64,000 nt of DNA from Nitrospirota bacterium (GCA_029261155.1 JAJDBW010000001.1:1-64000), one strand, 5' to 3'. Shown: positions 36,550 through 46,393, counted from the first letter of the stretch. The notes: generated by a model from the sequence alone, not told the origin. Translations and numbers: made by a program.

Positions 36550-38208
36550 TCATTGCCCCTTTTTTGTGTGTTGGGTCGAATTTTTCAGAAAAAGCGTTGC
36601 TTCCAGTATTTCGCGCTGGCGGCTTTGGCTTTTTCCGGCCAGATGGACAAGGTCTTGATAGTAGTCCCGCGCCTTTTCGGTTTTCTCCGCGCGTTCGGCG
36701 GCACGGGCAGCGCCGTATAGGGTGTTAAAGCGATTCGGTCTAAGCAAAAGTGATCGTTCGTATTCTTTTAAGGCTGCCTGAGGCTCTCCTTCTTCCAAGA
36801 GGAGATCCGCTAGCATTTCCCGGGCCGGCAGGATGTTTTCAGGAAAGGCGCTGTGGTTTCCCGGCCGCTCTTGAATCTCGGCGGCGGCACGCAAATGGAG
36901 AATCGCGCGGTCGCGTTTTCCCTCGGCATATTCGATCCAACCGGCTGCGGCTTGGAGGAGGGCCTCGGTGCGTTCGGCTTCCGGCATTTCCTTTGATGCT
37001 CGCAGTCGGTCGTGCACCGCGCGTAAGCCTTCGAGCGCAGCCGCAGCTTCGATGGGACGTCTGTTCCGGGCCCCGCCGATGGCATAGGCAAAATAGGTTA
37101 ATCCCTCGGCATAGGCGTGAGGGCTCGGGCGTGGACGAAGGGTTAAGGCACCCGTCCAGAGGCGGCGTTCACTAAAGTAGCGAGCGGGAATCGCAGTCCG
37201 GGCATAGGCGGCGTCTTTACTGGGGGCGAGATCGGGCGGCATGGAAAGGATTTCGTTCACGATGGCCTCTGCCTTTCGATCTTCGCCGGTCTGAAGATAA
37301 AGATAAACAAGATCATCCAATGCGTGCAGCCGGGCACCGGCATTCCGATTCATTTTGGTCCTTGCCGCGGCTTCAGAGATCCGGTTGACATCGATCGCCT
37401 CTTGCCAAAGACCGAGGTGTTTGAAAATGTGGGCAGGCATATGCTGGGCATGGGGTGTCGAAGGGGCGATCCTCGCATAGGTCCGGGCGAATTCGAGGCC
37501 CTTGGATGCACGCTCAGGTGCATCGTAAACATGAAGGATGGTGTGTAGTGCACCGGGATGTTGCGGTCTTTCTTTCAGAATGGCGAGTAAGATCGTCTCC
37601 GCCTTGTTCCGGTTCGTCTCGTTTTTTTCGGCGGGTACGGCAGGGGATAAGAGCGATAGGGCGTAGAATATGGCGCCATTCTGATCTTCAGGATCATCAC
37701 GGTAGTGTGCAGCCATCGCTTTTTGGTAGGCGAGAAGGCGTATCTGTGCATCCCGCGAACCGAAGTCTTCGAACAGGGCGTCGAGGCTCGCGATGTAACT
37801 GGCCTCTTTCGCGTTTTTCGGACTGATCTTTTTTGCTTTCACAAGATATCCCAAGCCGTTTTTCAAGGCCACCGGATCTGTGTTACCGTGAAGCGGGTAG
37901 CGAGACATCGCCGCCCCCCAGTAGCCCATCGCACAATCCGGGTCGGCCTCAATGACGGCCAAAAAGATTTCCTCTGCCGCGTCGTAGGCGAAGGCATGGA
38001 GCAGTGTAAGGCCTCGATCAAAAGCGGCTTGCACTTGCGGACGGCAAGCGATATGGAAGGCCCCGTCATCGCTCTCCTTTGAGGCGCTCGTTTTTGTGGA
38101 TGCGGCCGGATCGGCTTGGGCCCCGGCCAGGGGCAGGTTGATGGCTGCGGCCATCATAAAGAGCAGTGGGCTCAGAATAAATAAAAGAAAAATCCTATTC
38201 ATAGTCAT
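36550..38208 (-). CDS. Exported TPR-repeat protein
   Basis: 552 aa with a signal peptide (hydrophobic run then LAGAQA). TPR-like helices occur throughout, clearest in AFDRGLTLLHAFAYDAAEEIF, ADPDCAMGYWGAAMS and, near the end, PQAALKEYERSLLLRPNRF. The pattern FDRGLTLLHAFAYDAA...DPDCAMGYWG is shared by a family of periplasmic TPR proteins of unknown role. A second ATG two codons in is an alternative start. Confidence 0.82.
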   Translation of the reverse strand: MTMNRIFLLFILSPLLFMMAAAINLPLAGAQADPAASTKTSASKESDDGAFHIACRPQVQAAFDRGLTLLHAFAYDAAEEIFLAVIEADPDCAMGYWGAAMSRYPLHGNTDPVALKNGLGYLVKAKKISPKNAKEASYIASLDALFEDFGSRDAQIRLLAYQKAMAAHYRDDPEDQNGAIFYALSLLSPAVPAEKNETNRNKAETILLAILKERPQHPGALHTILHVYDAPERASKGLEFARTYARIAPSTPHAQHMPAHIFKHLGLWQEAIDVNRISEAAARTKMNRNAGARLHALDDLVYLYLQTGEDRKAEAIVNEILSMPPDLAPSKDAAYARTAIPARYFSERRLWTGALTLRPRPSPHAYAEGLTYFAYAIGGARNRRPIEAAAALEGLRAVHDRLRASKEMPEAERTEALLQAAAGWIEYAEGKRDRAILHLRAAAEIQERPGNHSAFPENILPAREMLADLLLEEGEPQAALKEYERSLLLRPNRFNTLYGAARAAERAEKTEKARDYYQDLVHLAGKSQSRQREILEATLFLKNSTQHTKKGQ

Positions 38209-38466
38209 CCTATGGGCTAAAAAAAGGTTTAAAGGGGTGCAAGTCGGAGAGTCGTCGGTCTTTATATACGCTTCGCCTGTGCCGTATGGATTAAATCATG
38301 TTACTCCATGACTTTTCAAGGGAGAAGGCTGCGGTCTTTCTTTGATGATAACGAACTAAGACCGGAGGCCTGAACAAAGGGGGTTTTTCGCGGGTGAAGT
38401 CTCTAAAGTGGTTTCGCCCGGACTGAGGGAAAACCGCAACCGGGTATTCAGCTTCAATGGCCCCGC

Positions 38467-38904
38467 TTAAACCAAGACTTGCCAGTCCTCATCGGCAGTT
38501 TCCCAATCCTTGAATTTTTCTTTTCCGCCGCGAACCTTCCAGTCCGAATCGATGGTCAATTTCGAACTGATTCCGCCTCGGGGATTACAGATCATCACGA
38601 GGCGTAAACGCTCCGGCAAGTAGGTTTCCATGAAGTGATCATACATGATATTCACGAGACGTTCGTAGGAGACGACGATGGCGCGAAGATGGAAAAAATA
38701 CTGCTTCAAGGATTTCAGTTCGATGATTTTGTCCTTGGGATAGAAGGAGAGATAGACCGTTGCAAAATCCGGCTGTTCCTGCACGCCGAGGAAGGTGCAC
38801 TCGGGCACCTTAATCTTAATTTCATAGGCCTTTTTCACCGGGTTGGGGAGGGCCTTTAGTATAGATGCATCGATGTCTTTGTAGGTTTTGAGTGCTTCGC
38901 TCAT
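38467..38904 (-). CDS. QueF-like protein lacking the catalytic cysteine
   Basis: 145 aa from ATG 38904. Aligns along its length with preQ0 reductase QueF (T-fold): PECTFLGVQEQPDFATV corresponds to PEFTSLCPKTGQPDFATI, then ELKSLKQYFFHLR and CNPRGGISS. The Asp of QPDF (D46) and the substrate Glu (E81) are kept, but the thioimide-forming Cys is Gly/Leu (39-40) and the following His is Tyr80. The nearest Cys (C36) is displaced. It therefore probably does not reduce preQ0 by the known mechanism. Divergent from the membrane hydrolase gene. Confidence 0.8.
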   Translation of the reverse strand: MSEALKTYKDIDASILKALPNPVKKAYEIKIKVPECTFLGVQEQPDFATVYLSFYPKDKIIELKSLKQYFFHLRAIVVSYERLVNIMYDHFMETYLPERLRLVMICNPRGGISSKLTIDSDWKVRGGKEKFKDWETADEDWQVLV

Positions 38905-39107
38905 TGGCGTCTCCCAAGTCCGGGGGGCCTGCTTTGAAGGTCTCGCGACGGCATCGTTTGTCACATCTCTTGGACGCAGGCGCATCCCCAAAAATTGGCC
39001 TAATGTACCTTTTCTCGATGATGGCGTCAAATCACGGCAGGTTCTTTTATCCGGCCGATCGATGCTTCTATCTTGTCGCACTTAAAAATACAGACTACAA
39101 TGGGCCA

Positions 39108-40049
39108 ATGGATCCGGTGACACACACCCTGGTTGGCGTTGGACTCGGCAACGCCTTTTTTCGCGAAAAGATCGGCCCGCGTGCCATTTCCATTTTGGCC
39201 CTCGCTTCGAACCTGCCCGATGTCGATGCCCTGGTCCACCTCACGGGCGCGCCGGAGGCCATTCTCATGCGCCGGACCTTTGGCCACTCTATCTTTACCC
39301 TTCCCCTTTTCGCCCTCATACTGAGCCTGATTTTTCAGCGCCTTTGGCCCGATCTAAAATTAAAGTCCTTGTTTGGCATCGTTTTGCTGGGGGCCTCGGT
39401 GCATGTCTTTTTTGATCTCGTAAATTCCTTCGGCGTGGTACCGCTTTGGCCCCTAAGCGATTGGCGGCCGGAGCTTGGGATTCTTTTTATTATCGATCTG
39501 AGTTTGACCGGCCTCTTGGCCTTGCCGCTTCTGATCTGTCTTTCTAAAAAGATGCGACGCCATATCGTCCCCTTGTCGAAGGGCGCGATGGCACTGGTAG
39601 CGCTCTACGTTTTATTTTGCGGCCTCAACCGGGCGCTGGCCGCGAAGCGCTTGGCCGGGCAAGAGAACCCGGGTGCTCCAATCGATTTTCGTTATGTCTT
39701 TCCGGAGCCTTTCGGACCGCATCGTTGGCGGGGCGTGGTCCGGCAGGGGGAAAGGTACCAGCTTTATTTAATCCATTCTTTAGAGGGGCGTGTCGAAGCC
39801 GAGGAGGCCATCCCAACGCGCATCAATCATCCCCTCGTGATGCAGGTGAAAGAAAGACCTTTGGCCAAACGGCTTTTATGGTTTTTTAAAGCCCCGGTGT
39901 GGCGCGTTTCGGAAATTGAAGAAGATGGGAGGGCTATGGTGGACGTTTACGATTTGCGGTTTCGTTCTCTTCTACTCGATCGCCCCAATCCCTTCCCTTT
40001 CGAATTTCTTGTCGAACAGGAGAGCGGGCCCATCGGGGATGCCAAATAG
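39108..40049 (+). CDS. Membrane-bound metal-dependent hydrolase (YdjM/DUF457-like)
   Basis: 313 aa from the ATG at 39108; the open frame upstream overlaps the divergent QueF-like gene and is not family-like. The start MDPVTHTLVGVGLG, NLPDVDAL and RTFGHSIFTLP carry the conserved His/Asp residues of this family, with four to five membrane helices, then a soluble C-terminal domain of ~120 residues. Some relatives are induced in DNA damage; substrate unknown. Confidence 0.82.
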   Translation: MDPVTHTLVGVGLGNAFFREKIGPRAISILALASNLPDVDALVHLTGAPEAILMRRTFGHSIFTLPLFALILSLIFQRLWPDLKLKSLFGIVLLGASVHVFFDLVNSFGVVPLWPLSDWRPELGILFIIDLSLTGLLALPLLICLSKKMRRHIVPLSKGAMALVALYVLFCGLNRALAAKRLAGQENPGAPIDFRYVFPEPFGPHRWRGVVRQGERYQLYLIHSLEGRVEAEEAIPTRINHPLVMQVKERPLAKRLLWFFKAPVWRVSEIEEDGRAMVDVYDLRFRSLLLDRPNPFPFEFLVEQESGPIGDAK

Positions 40050-40077
40050 CTGTGGATTAAGCCGGGCTTTGGGGCGG

Positions 40078-41148
40078 TCACGCGGACTGGGTGGATAGGG
40101 CCGTGAGTAATTCGATGTAGGCGTTCACGGACTCATAGGTAACGGATTCGTCCATGGTGTGATAGCCCGTGGTCGGGATTTGTATCGTGGTGCCGTCCAC
40201 CAGGCCTTTGGAGGACGCGATGATTCGGCCCATTTCCGTGCTCCCCAAGGAGCGTGGTCGTTCCCCGGCACTGACTAACTTCTTATTTTCTTCCTCGACG
40301 TATTTGTCTTTAAATAAATAGCTGATATTGTTTTCACGGCAGAGGCGTTCAATCAGGCCGGTCGCCTCTTTATTGAAGGGGGCATTGGCGTCTTTTTCCC
40401 GCAAGATCACCTCCTGCTTGCTTGCCGCCTCAAGGGTGGGAAAGGGGCTGGTGTCCAAGACAAAGAGCCTATTGGTCGATCCCCCAAAACGGCGGAACCA
40501 TTCCAGCAGGTAGCGCCAGCTTTTCCCTGCCTCTTCTTGCGCGGTGAAAAAGGCGGTGCCCTCGAAGCCGAGACTGAATAAATGGACCAGCACGGCAGCG
40601 GAGAGGACGTTATCGAGCTGTCCTTCGAAGAGGCCGTCCTCGCTTTTTAGTTTGTCTTCTAAAGCGACGGGCGTTCCCGCGACCACGTGGTCGAGTCCTT
40701 CGATCTCGAAGATCAGGTTGTTTCTGAATTCGCAGACATAGGCGTTTTCAATGACGCCCTTGCCTCGATAGGCGCCGGACCAGGGCTCGTAGGCAAAAAC
40801 CGGCAAGGCCTGAAATCGCCCCGTAATCTTGGTCATCAAGTCTTCGGAGACGGAATTGCCGAGGAGATCGGAACGGTTTCCGGCGACAAAGGCGGCGAAT
40901 TGAAATTCATTGGGTCCCGTGCAAATGAGGCCGTGGCGATCGATGTGCGCGGACACCATGGTGCTCATGGGTTTATTTCCTTGCGCCACCAAAAGGCCCT
41001 CGTACCAAGTGACGCGCGCGCCGCGTTCTTCGAGTTCGCGTTGTAAGACGCGAAAGAAGGGATGTTCCGCGCCGACGACGCTGGGTTGACGAATGATGGC
41101 TTTGAGTAAATCGACAAATTCTTCGCTGAGCATGTGCATCGAACGCAT
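40078..41148 (-). CDS. M42/M20-family metallopeptidase
   Basis: 356 aa. Metal ligands of a co-catalytic aminopeptidase can be placed: His/Asp in SAHIDRHG, Asp in GQLDNVLSAA, Glu-Glu in TAQEEAGKSW, Asp in VLDTSPFPT and His in PTTGYHTMDE. The overall layout (catalytic domain interrupted by a small domain) matches M42 glutamyl aminopeptidase/M20 enzymes. Cytoplasmic, no signal peptide. Convergent with the hydrolase gene, 28 bp apart. Confidence 0.85.
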   Translation of the reverse strand: MRSMHMLSEEFVDLLKAIIRQPSVVGAEHPFFRVLQRELEERGARVTWYEGLLVAQGNKPMSTMVSAHIDRHGLICTGPNEFQFAAFVAGNRSDLLGNSVSEDLMTKITGRFQALPVFAYEPWSGAYRGKGVIENAYVCEFRNNLIFEIEGLDHVVAGTPVALEDKLKSEDGLFEGQLDNVLSAAVLVHLFSLGFEGTAFFTAQEEAGKSWRYLLEWFRRFGGSTNRLFVLDTSPFPTLEAASKQEVILREKDANAPFNKEATGLIERLCRENNISYLFKDKYVEEENKKLVSAGERPRSLGSTEMGRIIASSKGLVDGTTIQIPTTGYHTMDESVTYESVNAYIELLTALSTQSA

Positions 41149-41533
41149 TTTTATATTGTCCTCGTGTAAGAGATCATTGTTGTGAAGGAAGATGTATTAA
41201 AATTGGGTGTCTGGCCTTATGGTCTTCTGATTAGGACCGACCCAGATGAAGCTTCGAACCAAAAAGGACAACATGACCATTGATCCGCCAGCGATCCCAA
41301 TCGAAAGTGAGCCTCTGCTTGTCTCGACGCGTCGGGATGGAAAGACGCAGGCGGCGTAGCGGCTCCGTCCTTCGAACTTTGCCTGTTCGGATGACGGTTT
41401 GCCTTGGGCGAAGGAACCATTGAGGTCGCTGCCCTTTTCGCTCCCGCAATACAATAGATTCGTGCTGATTTTAAGATTTCTTCTCTAGGTCCCTTTCTTC
41501 GTTTTCGGGCCATGTCGTGGCTGGCCTAAAGCC
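41149..41533. other. Unassigned region with several overlapping open frames
   Basis: 385 bp containing three mutually overlapping minus-strand frames (about 41197-41513) and a 37-codon plus-strand frame at 41247-41360 (MKLRTKKDNMTIDPP start). None has a clear ribosome binding site or known domain. Overlapping openness in several frames can indicate a mobile-element remnant or structured RNA; neither is shown. Confidence 0.3.
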
Positions 41534-41728
41534 TTAGGCAAAGAGTGTGTCAATTTTTTGCATGGCCGATTTTTGAATTTCCGGGGTCATGCTTTTAATT
41601 TGTTCGGGATGATCCTTTTGGCCATGGGCCATCAGACTCTTTTTGACTTCTTCGGCTGTGTTTCCCGAAATGGGGGTGGTGCAGGGCGATACTCCTCCGG
41701 AAAGCTCTTTACAGGTTATCGTTTTCAT
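41534..41728 (-). CDS. DUF1059-like small protein
   Basis: 64 aa, MKTITCKELSGGVSPCTTPI then NTAEEVKKSLMAHGQKDHPE. The early Cys, ELGG-like turn and TAEEV-K-LMAH-HPE pattern are those of DUF1059. GAGCGCC lies upstream. Function unknown. Related to the protein at 1250-1435. Confidence 0.68.
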   Translation of the reverse strand: MKTITCKELSGGVSPCTTPISGNTAEEVKKSLMAHGQKDHPEQIKSMTPEIQKSAMQKIDTLFA

Positions 41729-42515
41729 TGAGGCGCTCCTTTTGTTGAATGGGATGTTTTAAATTTGAGATTCAAGATTTTTACCTGGCCGGGTTCGGCT
41801 TCGCACCCTTCTTGTTGTCTTTAGCCCAGGCGACCGTTCAGCCGCTCTGATAAGGTGCGAAACACCTCTTACCCAACTTCTCGATATTAACGAAATGAAG
41901 TCCAATTTGCAATGCCACCTTTGCACAGCGCCAAGGCCCGTACCTAGGCCTATTCTTAGGAAACACTAAGGAAAAAAATACCGAAGTGCCTTCCCCAATA
42001 GGTTAATGTCATCAAAAAAGAAATATCTCGAATGGATAATCCCTTCTTTTTCGATTAATCTCGCTTTCGCGTGTTTAGCGCATCCGCTCGCAGTGGTCTT
42101 GTTTGCCTCGAGAACAACCCCAAAAAATGAGACCCAAGCTTCTTTCTTTACTTGAGCCTAGACGCTAAGTTACCCTTGCAACATTATTTGTGTATAATTA
42201 AAAAGGCAAGCCGGTCGCCTGCCCATTGATCGCTTTATCCCCGTTATTCCGGTCCGATTTGAATGCGCGTTCTGTATTTCAATCCCACTTGAATCAATAA
42301 GCCAAGATCCCAAGATCGATCCTGCTTAAACCCTCAAGTCACCTGAAAAACAAGGCCCGAAGCCATTTATCAAGCAAAGCGTGCGCGCCTCTTCGCTGAG
42401 GCGTCCAAAGGTCGATCAGGCCTATTTTACGGCGATTCGGCGATTTCATGCCGCGTCGTTTCTAGATTTGTGAAAAAGGTGTAGCCAGTCGAAAGGTTAA
42501 AAAGGAATTATTTTT
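41729..42515. other. Long non-coding stretch upstream of the SulP gene
   Basis: 787 bp with no supported gene. It holds an extended -10 element TGTG-TATAAT at 42193-42198 on the plus strand (weak -35), and a CGCCTC/GAGGCG hairpin at 42386-42403. If the promoter is real, the SulP mRNA has a ~310-base leader. No known riboswitch was recognised. Confidence 0.45.
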
Positions 42516-44162
42516 ATGTCGGAAACGAAGCGTTCTAAGGAACTCAGCGCCACGGGGAATCGATTTGTCCCCTTAAAAATCAAAAGACCTCAAAATATAA
42601 AAAACGATGTGCTTTCGGGTTTAACCGTCTCCATGGCCCTGGTGCCGGAGGCCATCGCCTTCGCTTTTGTTGCGGGTGTTAATCCCAAGGTGGGTCTTTA
42701 CGCGGCCTTTATGATGGGCCTTGTTACGGCGATTTTCGGCGGACGTCCGGGCATGATCTCCGGCGCCACCGGCGCGGTTGCCGTCATCTTTACGCCCCTG
42801 GTGGCTAAAGTCGTGGCCGAAGGGCAAAGCGCGGGAATGAGTACCGAAATGATCATGGAAAGCGCCCTGGGTTATTTGTTTGCCGCGGTTATTTTGATGG
42901 GGATGATCCAAATCATCTGTGGTCTTCTAAGGCTGGGCAAATTTATCCGCCTCGTCCCGCATCCGGTCATGCTGGGTTTTGTGAACGGCCTGGCCATTAT
43001 TATTTTTAAGGCCCAGTTCGATCAGTTTACCGTCGGGGGCGAATTACTCGCTACGACCCCACTTGCCGTGATGAGTGGTCTAATCCTTCTGACGATGGGG
43101 ATCGGTATCTTCCTGCCCAAGCTCACGAAGGCCGTTCCGGCCACATTGGTTGGCATTACGGTGGTTTCTATTCTCGGGCATTTCATTAATCAAGGCAACC
43201 CTGGCCTCGTCCGAACCGTGCTCGATTTTGTACAGGATCGAAATGCAAGCATCACAACTATTGCGGCGGGATTACCGACCTTCGGTCTGCCAGCCATCCC
43301 GTTCAGCTTTGAAGCCTTCAACACTATTTTGCCTTATGCCGTCCTGGCCGCCGCTGTTGGCTTGATTGAATCGCTCATGACCCTCACTTTGGTGGACGAA
43401 CTCACGGAGACACGCGGCCGAGGCAATAAAGAATGTGTCGGGCAGGGTCTGGCAAATGTGGTGAATGGTTTTTTTGGCGGCATGGGTGGATGCGCCATGA
43501 TCGGCCAGAGCATGATCAATATCCGGGGTGGCGGGCGCGGTCGTCTTTCGGGCATCACCTCTGCGCTTTGTCTGTTGGGCTTTGTCTTGTTTGGCGCGGC
43601 CTTCATTGAACAAGTTCCGCTGGCGGCCCTGGTCGGCGTGATGTTTATGGTCGTTATCGGGACGTTTGAGTGGTCGAGCCTGCGATTGATGAACAAAATT
43701 CCCGGATCGGACCTGCTGGTGATTGTCACGGTATCCGCCGTCACCGTGGTTGTCGATTTGGCGATTGCCGTCTTGGTGGGGATTGTGATTTCGGCGCTGG
43801 TCTTTGCCTGGGAACACGGAAAGACGATGTTGGCCGAAAAAAAAGAATTAAATGGTCGCACGCTTTATTGTCTAAGCGGGCCCTTGTTTTTTGGCTCGGT
43901 CACGTCCTTTAAAGGCCTTTTCGATTTTAAAAAGGATGCAGCGCATGTGGTTATCGATTTTGCCGAATCTCGCGTCTGGGATCACTCCGGCTTGGAAGCC
44001 CTACAAAATGTGACCGAGCGCTATAGTCAAAATGGCAAAAAACTTCACTTGCTGAACTTAAGTAAAGAATGCCGCAGGCTTCTGGGGAAGGCGGGGAATA
44101 TCGTCGAACTCAGTGTCATTGAAGATCTGGAATGGCATATTGCCGCGGACACGCTGGCCTAG
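42516..44162 (+). CDS. SulP-family anion transporter with STAS domain
   Basis: 548 aa. About ten to twelve membrane helices including VSMALVPEAIAFAFVAGVNP and the SGATGAVAVIFTPLV segment, then a C-terminal STAS domain from ~440 (HVVIDFAESRVWDHSGLEAL). SulP proteins carry sulfate, bicarbonate or other anions, some with Na+ or H+. The AAGGAATT site precedes the ATG. No carbonic anhydrase or sulfate-assimilation gene is adjacent, so the substrate is open. Confidence 0.92.
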   Translation: MSETKRSKELSATGNRFVPLKIKRPQNIKNDVLSGLTVSMALVPEAIAFAFVAGVNPKVGLYAAFMMGLVTAIFGGRPGMISGATGAVAVIFTPLVAKVVAEGQSAGMSTEMIMESALGYLFAAVILMGMIQIICGLLRLGKFIRLVPHPVMLGFVNGLAIIIFKAQFDQFTVGGELLATTPLAVMSGLILLTMGIGIFLPKLTKAVPATLVGITVVSILGHFINQGNPGLVRTVLDFVQDRNASITTIAAGLPTFGLPAIPFSFEAFNTILPYAVLAAAVGLIESLMTLTLVDELTETRGRGNKECVGQGLANVVNGFFGGMGGCAMIGQSMINIRGGGRGRLSGITSALCLLGFVLFGAAFIEQVPLAALVGVMFMVVIGTFEWSSLRLMNKIPGSDLLVIVTVSAVTVVVDLAIAVLVGIVISALVFAWEHGKTMLAEKKELNGRTLYCLSGPLFFGSVTSFKGLFDFKKDAAHVVIDFAESRVWDHSGLEALQNVTERYSQNGKKLHLLNLSKECRRLLGKAGNIVELSVIEDLEWHIAADTLA

Positions 44163-44213
44163 GGTGAAAGCCGGAGCATAATCCCGCGTCCCGCGATTGA
44201 AGGCCATGAGTTT

Positions 44214-45068
44214 CTAGGCCTCCTTTGTTACCCACACACCGACATCAAGACTGGCCTCCGGAGGCCCTACAAAGGACCCCGCAATGGGTGGCACGGATTC
44301 CGGCAAACGGGCCACGGCGACGGCGATGTGATCGGCTCCGACGATTTTCCCGATTGTGGGATCGAAACCCTTCCAGCCTGCGCCAGGCAGGTAGACTTCG
44401 GCCCAGGCATGCGTGGCCCCAAAATCGGTTGTGGAGGGGAGGGCATAGAGGTAGCCGCTGACAAAGCGCGAGGCCAAGCCCAGGCAGTGCGCCGATTGCA
44501 TAAAGAGCGCGGCGAAATCGCGACACGAGCCCGTGCGGAGAGCGAGTGTTTCTTCCACACTCTGCACCCCCGGTTCTTCCCGAATACGATACGACAGGTT
44601 TTTAAATATGTACGCCGCCATACGCTGCAACAAAGTGTAGGTCTGTATCGCCTCGCCCGGTTTCCAAAAATTCGCCATCCATTCATCGAGCCGCTTTCGG
44701 CGCCGATCCTCCGGGAGCGTCAAATAGGGCGAAAGCAGGACTCTATCGTCCGGTAAATAACGAAAGGGGTAATGGATCGCGTAATCCTCCACCAAAAATT
44801 TAAGCGGCTGCTCGTTGTATTGCTGGATCATGGCCTTGCTTTCGATCAAGAGTTGGTCTGTGGGCGTATCGAAGGTCGCCAGGGCGACCGAATTGCCTTC
44901 CACGTCCCGGCGCCAAAGCAGGGTCGCGGCGGGCGTAATCGTCAGGCTTGAAGACTCGATCCGAAGTTCATGGTCTTCCCTTGGACGGAGCATCAAGGTG
45001 TGAGGGCCGAGGGTCACGACACCCGAAAAATTGTAATAAGTGCGATGTAGAATTTTATAGCGTTGCAT
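44214..45068 (-). CDS. Transglutaminase-like cysteine protease family protein
   Basis: 284 aa from the ATG at 45068. N-terminal bacterial transglutaminase-like beta domain (YYNFSGVVTLGPHTLMLRPR), then the catalytic core: C182 in GSCRDFA, H220 in ATHAWAEVYL, D236 in GFDPT. Members act as amidases/proteases; in many bacteria they neighbour circularly permuted ATP-grasp genes, absent here. No signal peptide, so likely cytoplasmic. Confidence 0.9.
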   Translation of the reverse strand: MQRYKILHRTYYNFSGVVTLGPHTLMLRPREDHELRIESSSLTITPAATLLWRRDVEGNSVALATFDTPTDQLLIESKAMIQQYNEQPLKFLVEDYAIHYPFRYLPDDRVLLSPYLTLPEDRRRKRLDEWMANFWKPGEAIQTYTLLQRMAAYIFKNLSYRIREEPGVQSVEETLALRTGSCRDFAALFMQSAHCLGLASRFVSGYLYALPSTTDFGATHAWAEVYLPGAGWKGFDPTIGKIVGADHIAVAVARLPESVPPIAGSFVGPPEASLDVGVWVTKEA

Positions 45069-45160
45069 TGTGAGTCCTATTCTTAAATGGCGAGCAACTA
45101 AGCGCCCGGTCGCCGAGCAACAGGCAGAACCTAAGCCCAATTCCACTTGCTCCCATCGCC

Positions 45161-45505
45161 TTAGGCTTTGTCTTGTTGCCGCCCAAGGCGATAGGAATCG
45201 GCAATGCCGATGAGCCAAGTCAGCATTAAAACGGTTGAAGCGACATTGAGGCCTTGCGCTTCAGCGCCTGTCGGAAGCTTGAGTATGCGTTCTGTCAAGT
45301 CGGCGATATCGAGTTGCCCGCCCCCCGCTTGGATTTCGCCCGCAATGCGCAAGGCACTTTCCACCACCTTCGACATCACCACATAAAGCGCGGCAAACGT
45401 CGTTCCTGTTAAGACAATACAGGAAACGTGCTTTTTTAAAAAGAGATGCCCAAAGCCGGGAAAGATGAACGCCGAAATCAGGGCCGCCTTCATTGCCTTT
45501 GTCAT
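45161..45505 (-). CDS. Hypothetical small membrane protein
   Basis: 114 aa with three hydrophobic segments: ALISAFIFPGFGHLFL, a Cys-containing helix (CIVLTGTTFAALYVVMS) and the C-terminal STVLMLTWLIGIADSYRLG. The SAFxFPGxGHLxL start is shared by small uncharacterised membrane proteins. Located upstream of the transglutaminase gene on the same strand with a 92-bp gap. No function known. Confidence 0.65.
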   Translation of the reverse strand: MTKAMKAALISAFIFPGFGHLFLKKHVSCIVLTGTTFAALYVVMSKVVESALRIAGEIQAGGGQLDIADLTERILKLPTGAEAQGLNVASTVLMLTWLIGIADSYRLGRQQDKA

Positions 45506-45719
45506 TTGATCTGCCCAGGGTTAAAACAGTGTGGTTAGAAAAACAGTCTAAGGCTTGCGCCAATTTATTGGCCCGACGGCTTCGACCGGAGACTTTTGTT
45601 CGCCATTTCTTGCAGCCTTCTTTGGGTGAGTTTAGGTATTGCCGATTTGCCCGTGCTTCAGTTATTTTTCTGCTTTCGTTCTTCCGTATTTATCTCGACA
45701 TCCCAACGGTTATTTTCGA

Positions 45720-46343
45720 TCAATTTTTATCCAGGCTCATCATCAGAAATCCGGTGAAGGCCGCGTTGTTTGGAGAGAGGCGGGGATCAATCTCCGCTTT
45801 CATTTCATTTACCAGGGCGCGATAGGCCTCGTAAAAAGCCCAAGTCGGTGTGGGATGATAGGTAAGGGATTTGAGTTCAAAAAAATCGATCACGCCCTTG
45901 GCTGTCGTGGGTTTGACGTAGACCTCAAATTGCGGGCGGAAATAGAGGGGGCAAATCGTCATCAAGGACCATTTCGCCAGCTTGCCCCCTTTGAGCACAT
46001 CGAGAATCGTTTCAAATCCTTTCTGTTCTTTTCCGTATAATTGTTGTTTCAATCCGCCGACAAGCCGTTTCTGATCTTCGAGCGCTAGATCCAGTGCGAA
46101 GTCTTTGAACTTCGGCTTTTCAAAGACCGATACCATGGACGAGCGACCAATGACTTTGACGATATTTTCGATCATCGTTTCGGGGGCACTAAATTTCCCC
46201 TTGGCGAAATGCTCCTGAGTAAAGGCGATCATCTGATCCATCTTGTGTTTCTTGCCTAAGGTCAGCATCTCAGGGTGATTAAAACCGCCGGGGTAGCGCC
46301 TTAAAAATGATTTTTCGGCCTGTTTTAGTTTTTTCAAATTCAT
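45720..46343 (-). CDS. Conserved hypothetical protein in the QRK-motif operon
   Basis: 207 aa from the ATG at 46343 (MNLKKLKQAEKSFLRRYPGG), chosen for GAGGCG upstream. Soluble, mixed alpha/beta composition, no signal peptide. The N-terminal FLRRYPGGFNHPEM segment is distinctive; the rest has no motif I can name. It starts 50 bp after the putative effector gene at 46394 and is probably co-transcribed. An immunity or chaperone role would be speculation. Confidence 0.65.
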   Translation of the reverse strand: MNLKKLKQAEKSFLRRYPGGFNHPEMLTLGKKHKMDQMIAFTQEHFAKGKFSAPETMIENIVKVIGRSSMVSVFEKPKFKDFALDLALEDQKRLVGGLKQQLYGKEQKGFETILDVLKGGKLAKWSLMTICPLYFRPQFEVYVKPTTAKGVIDFFELKSLTYHPTPTWAFYEAYRALVNEMKAEIDPRLSPNNAAFTGFLMMSLDKN

Positions 46344-46393
46344 GATGCGCCTCGGTCGATTCTGGAGGGAATAGGGACAATTTGTTGGTCGGG

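Noticed and set aside
38892-39107. 72-codon extension upstream of the membrane hydrolase
   Set aside because: Overlaps the divergent QueF-like gene start and lacks family features; MDPVTHT at 39108 is the expected start.
42190-42403. Riboswitch in the long leader of the SulP gene
   Set aside because: Only one short hairpin was found and no conserved ligand-binding motif could be recognised.
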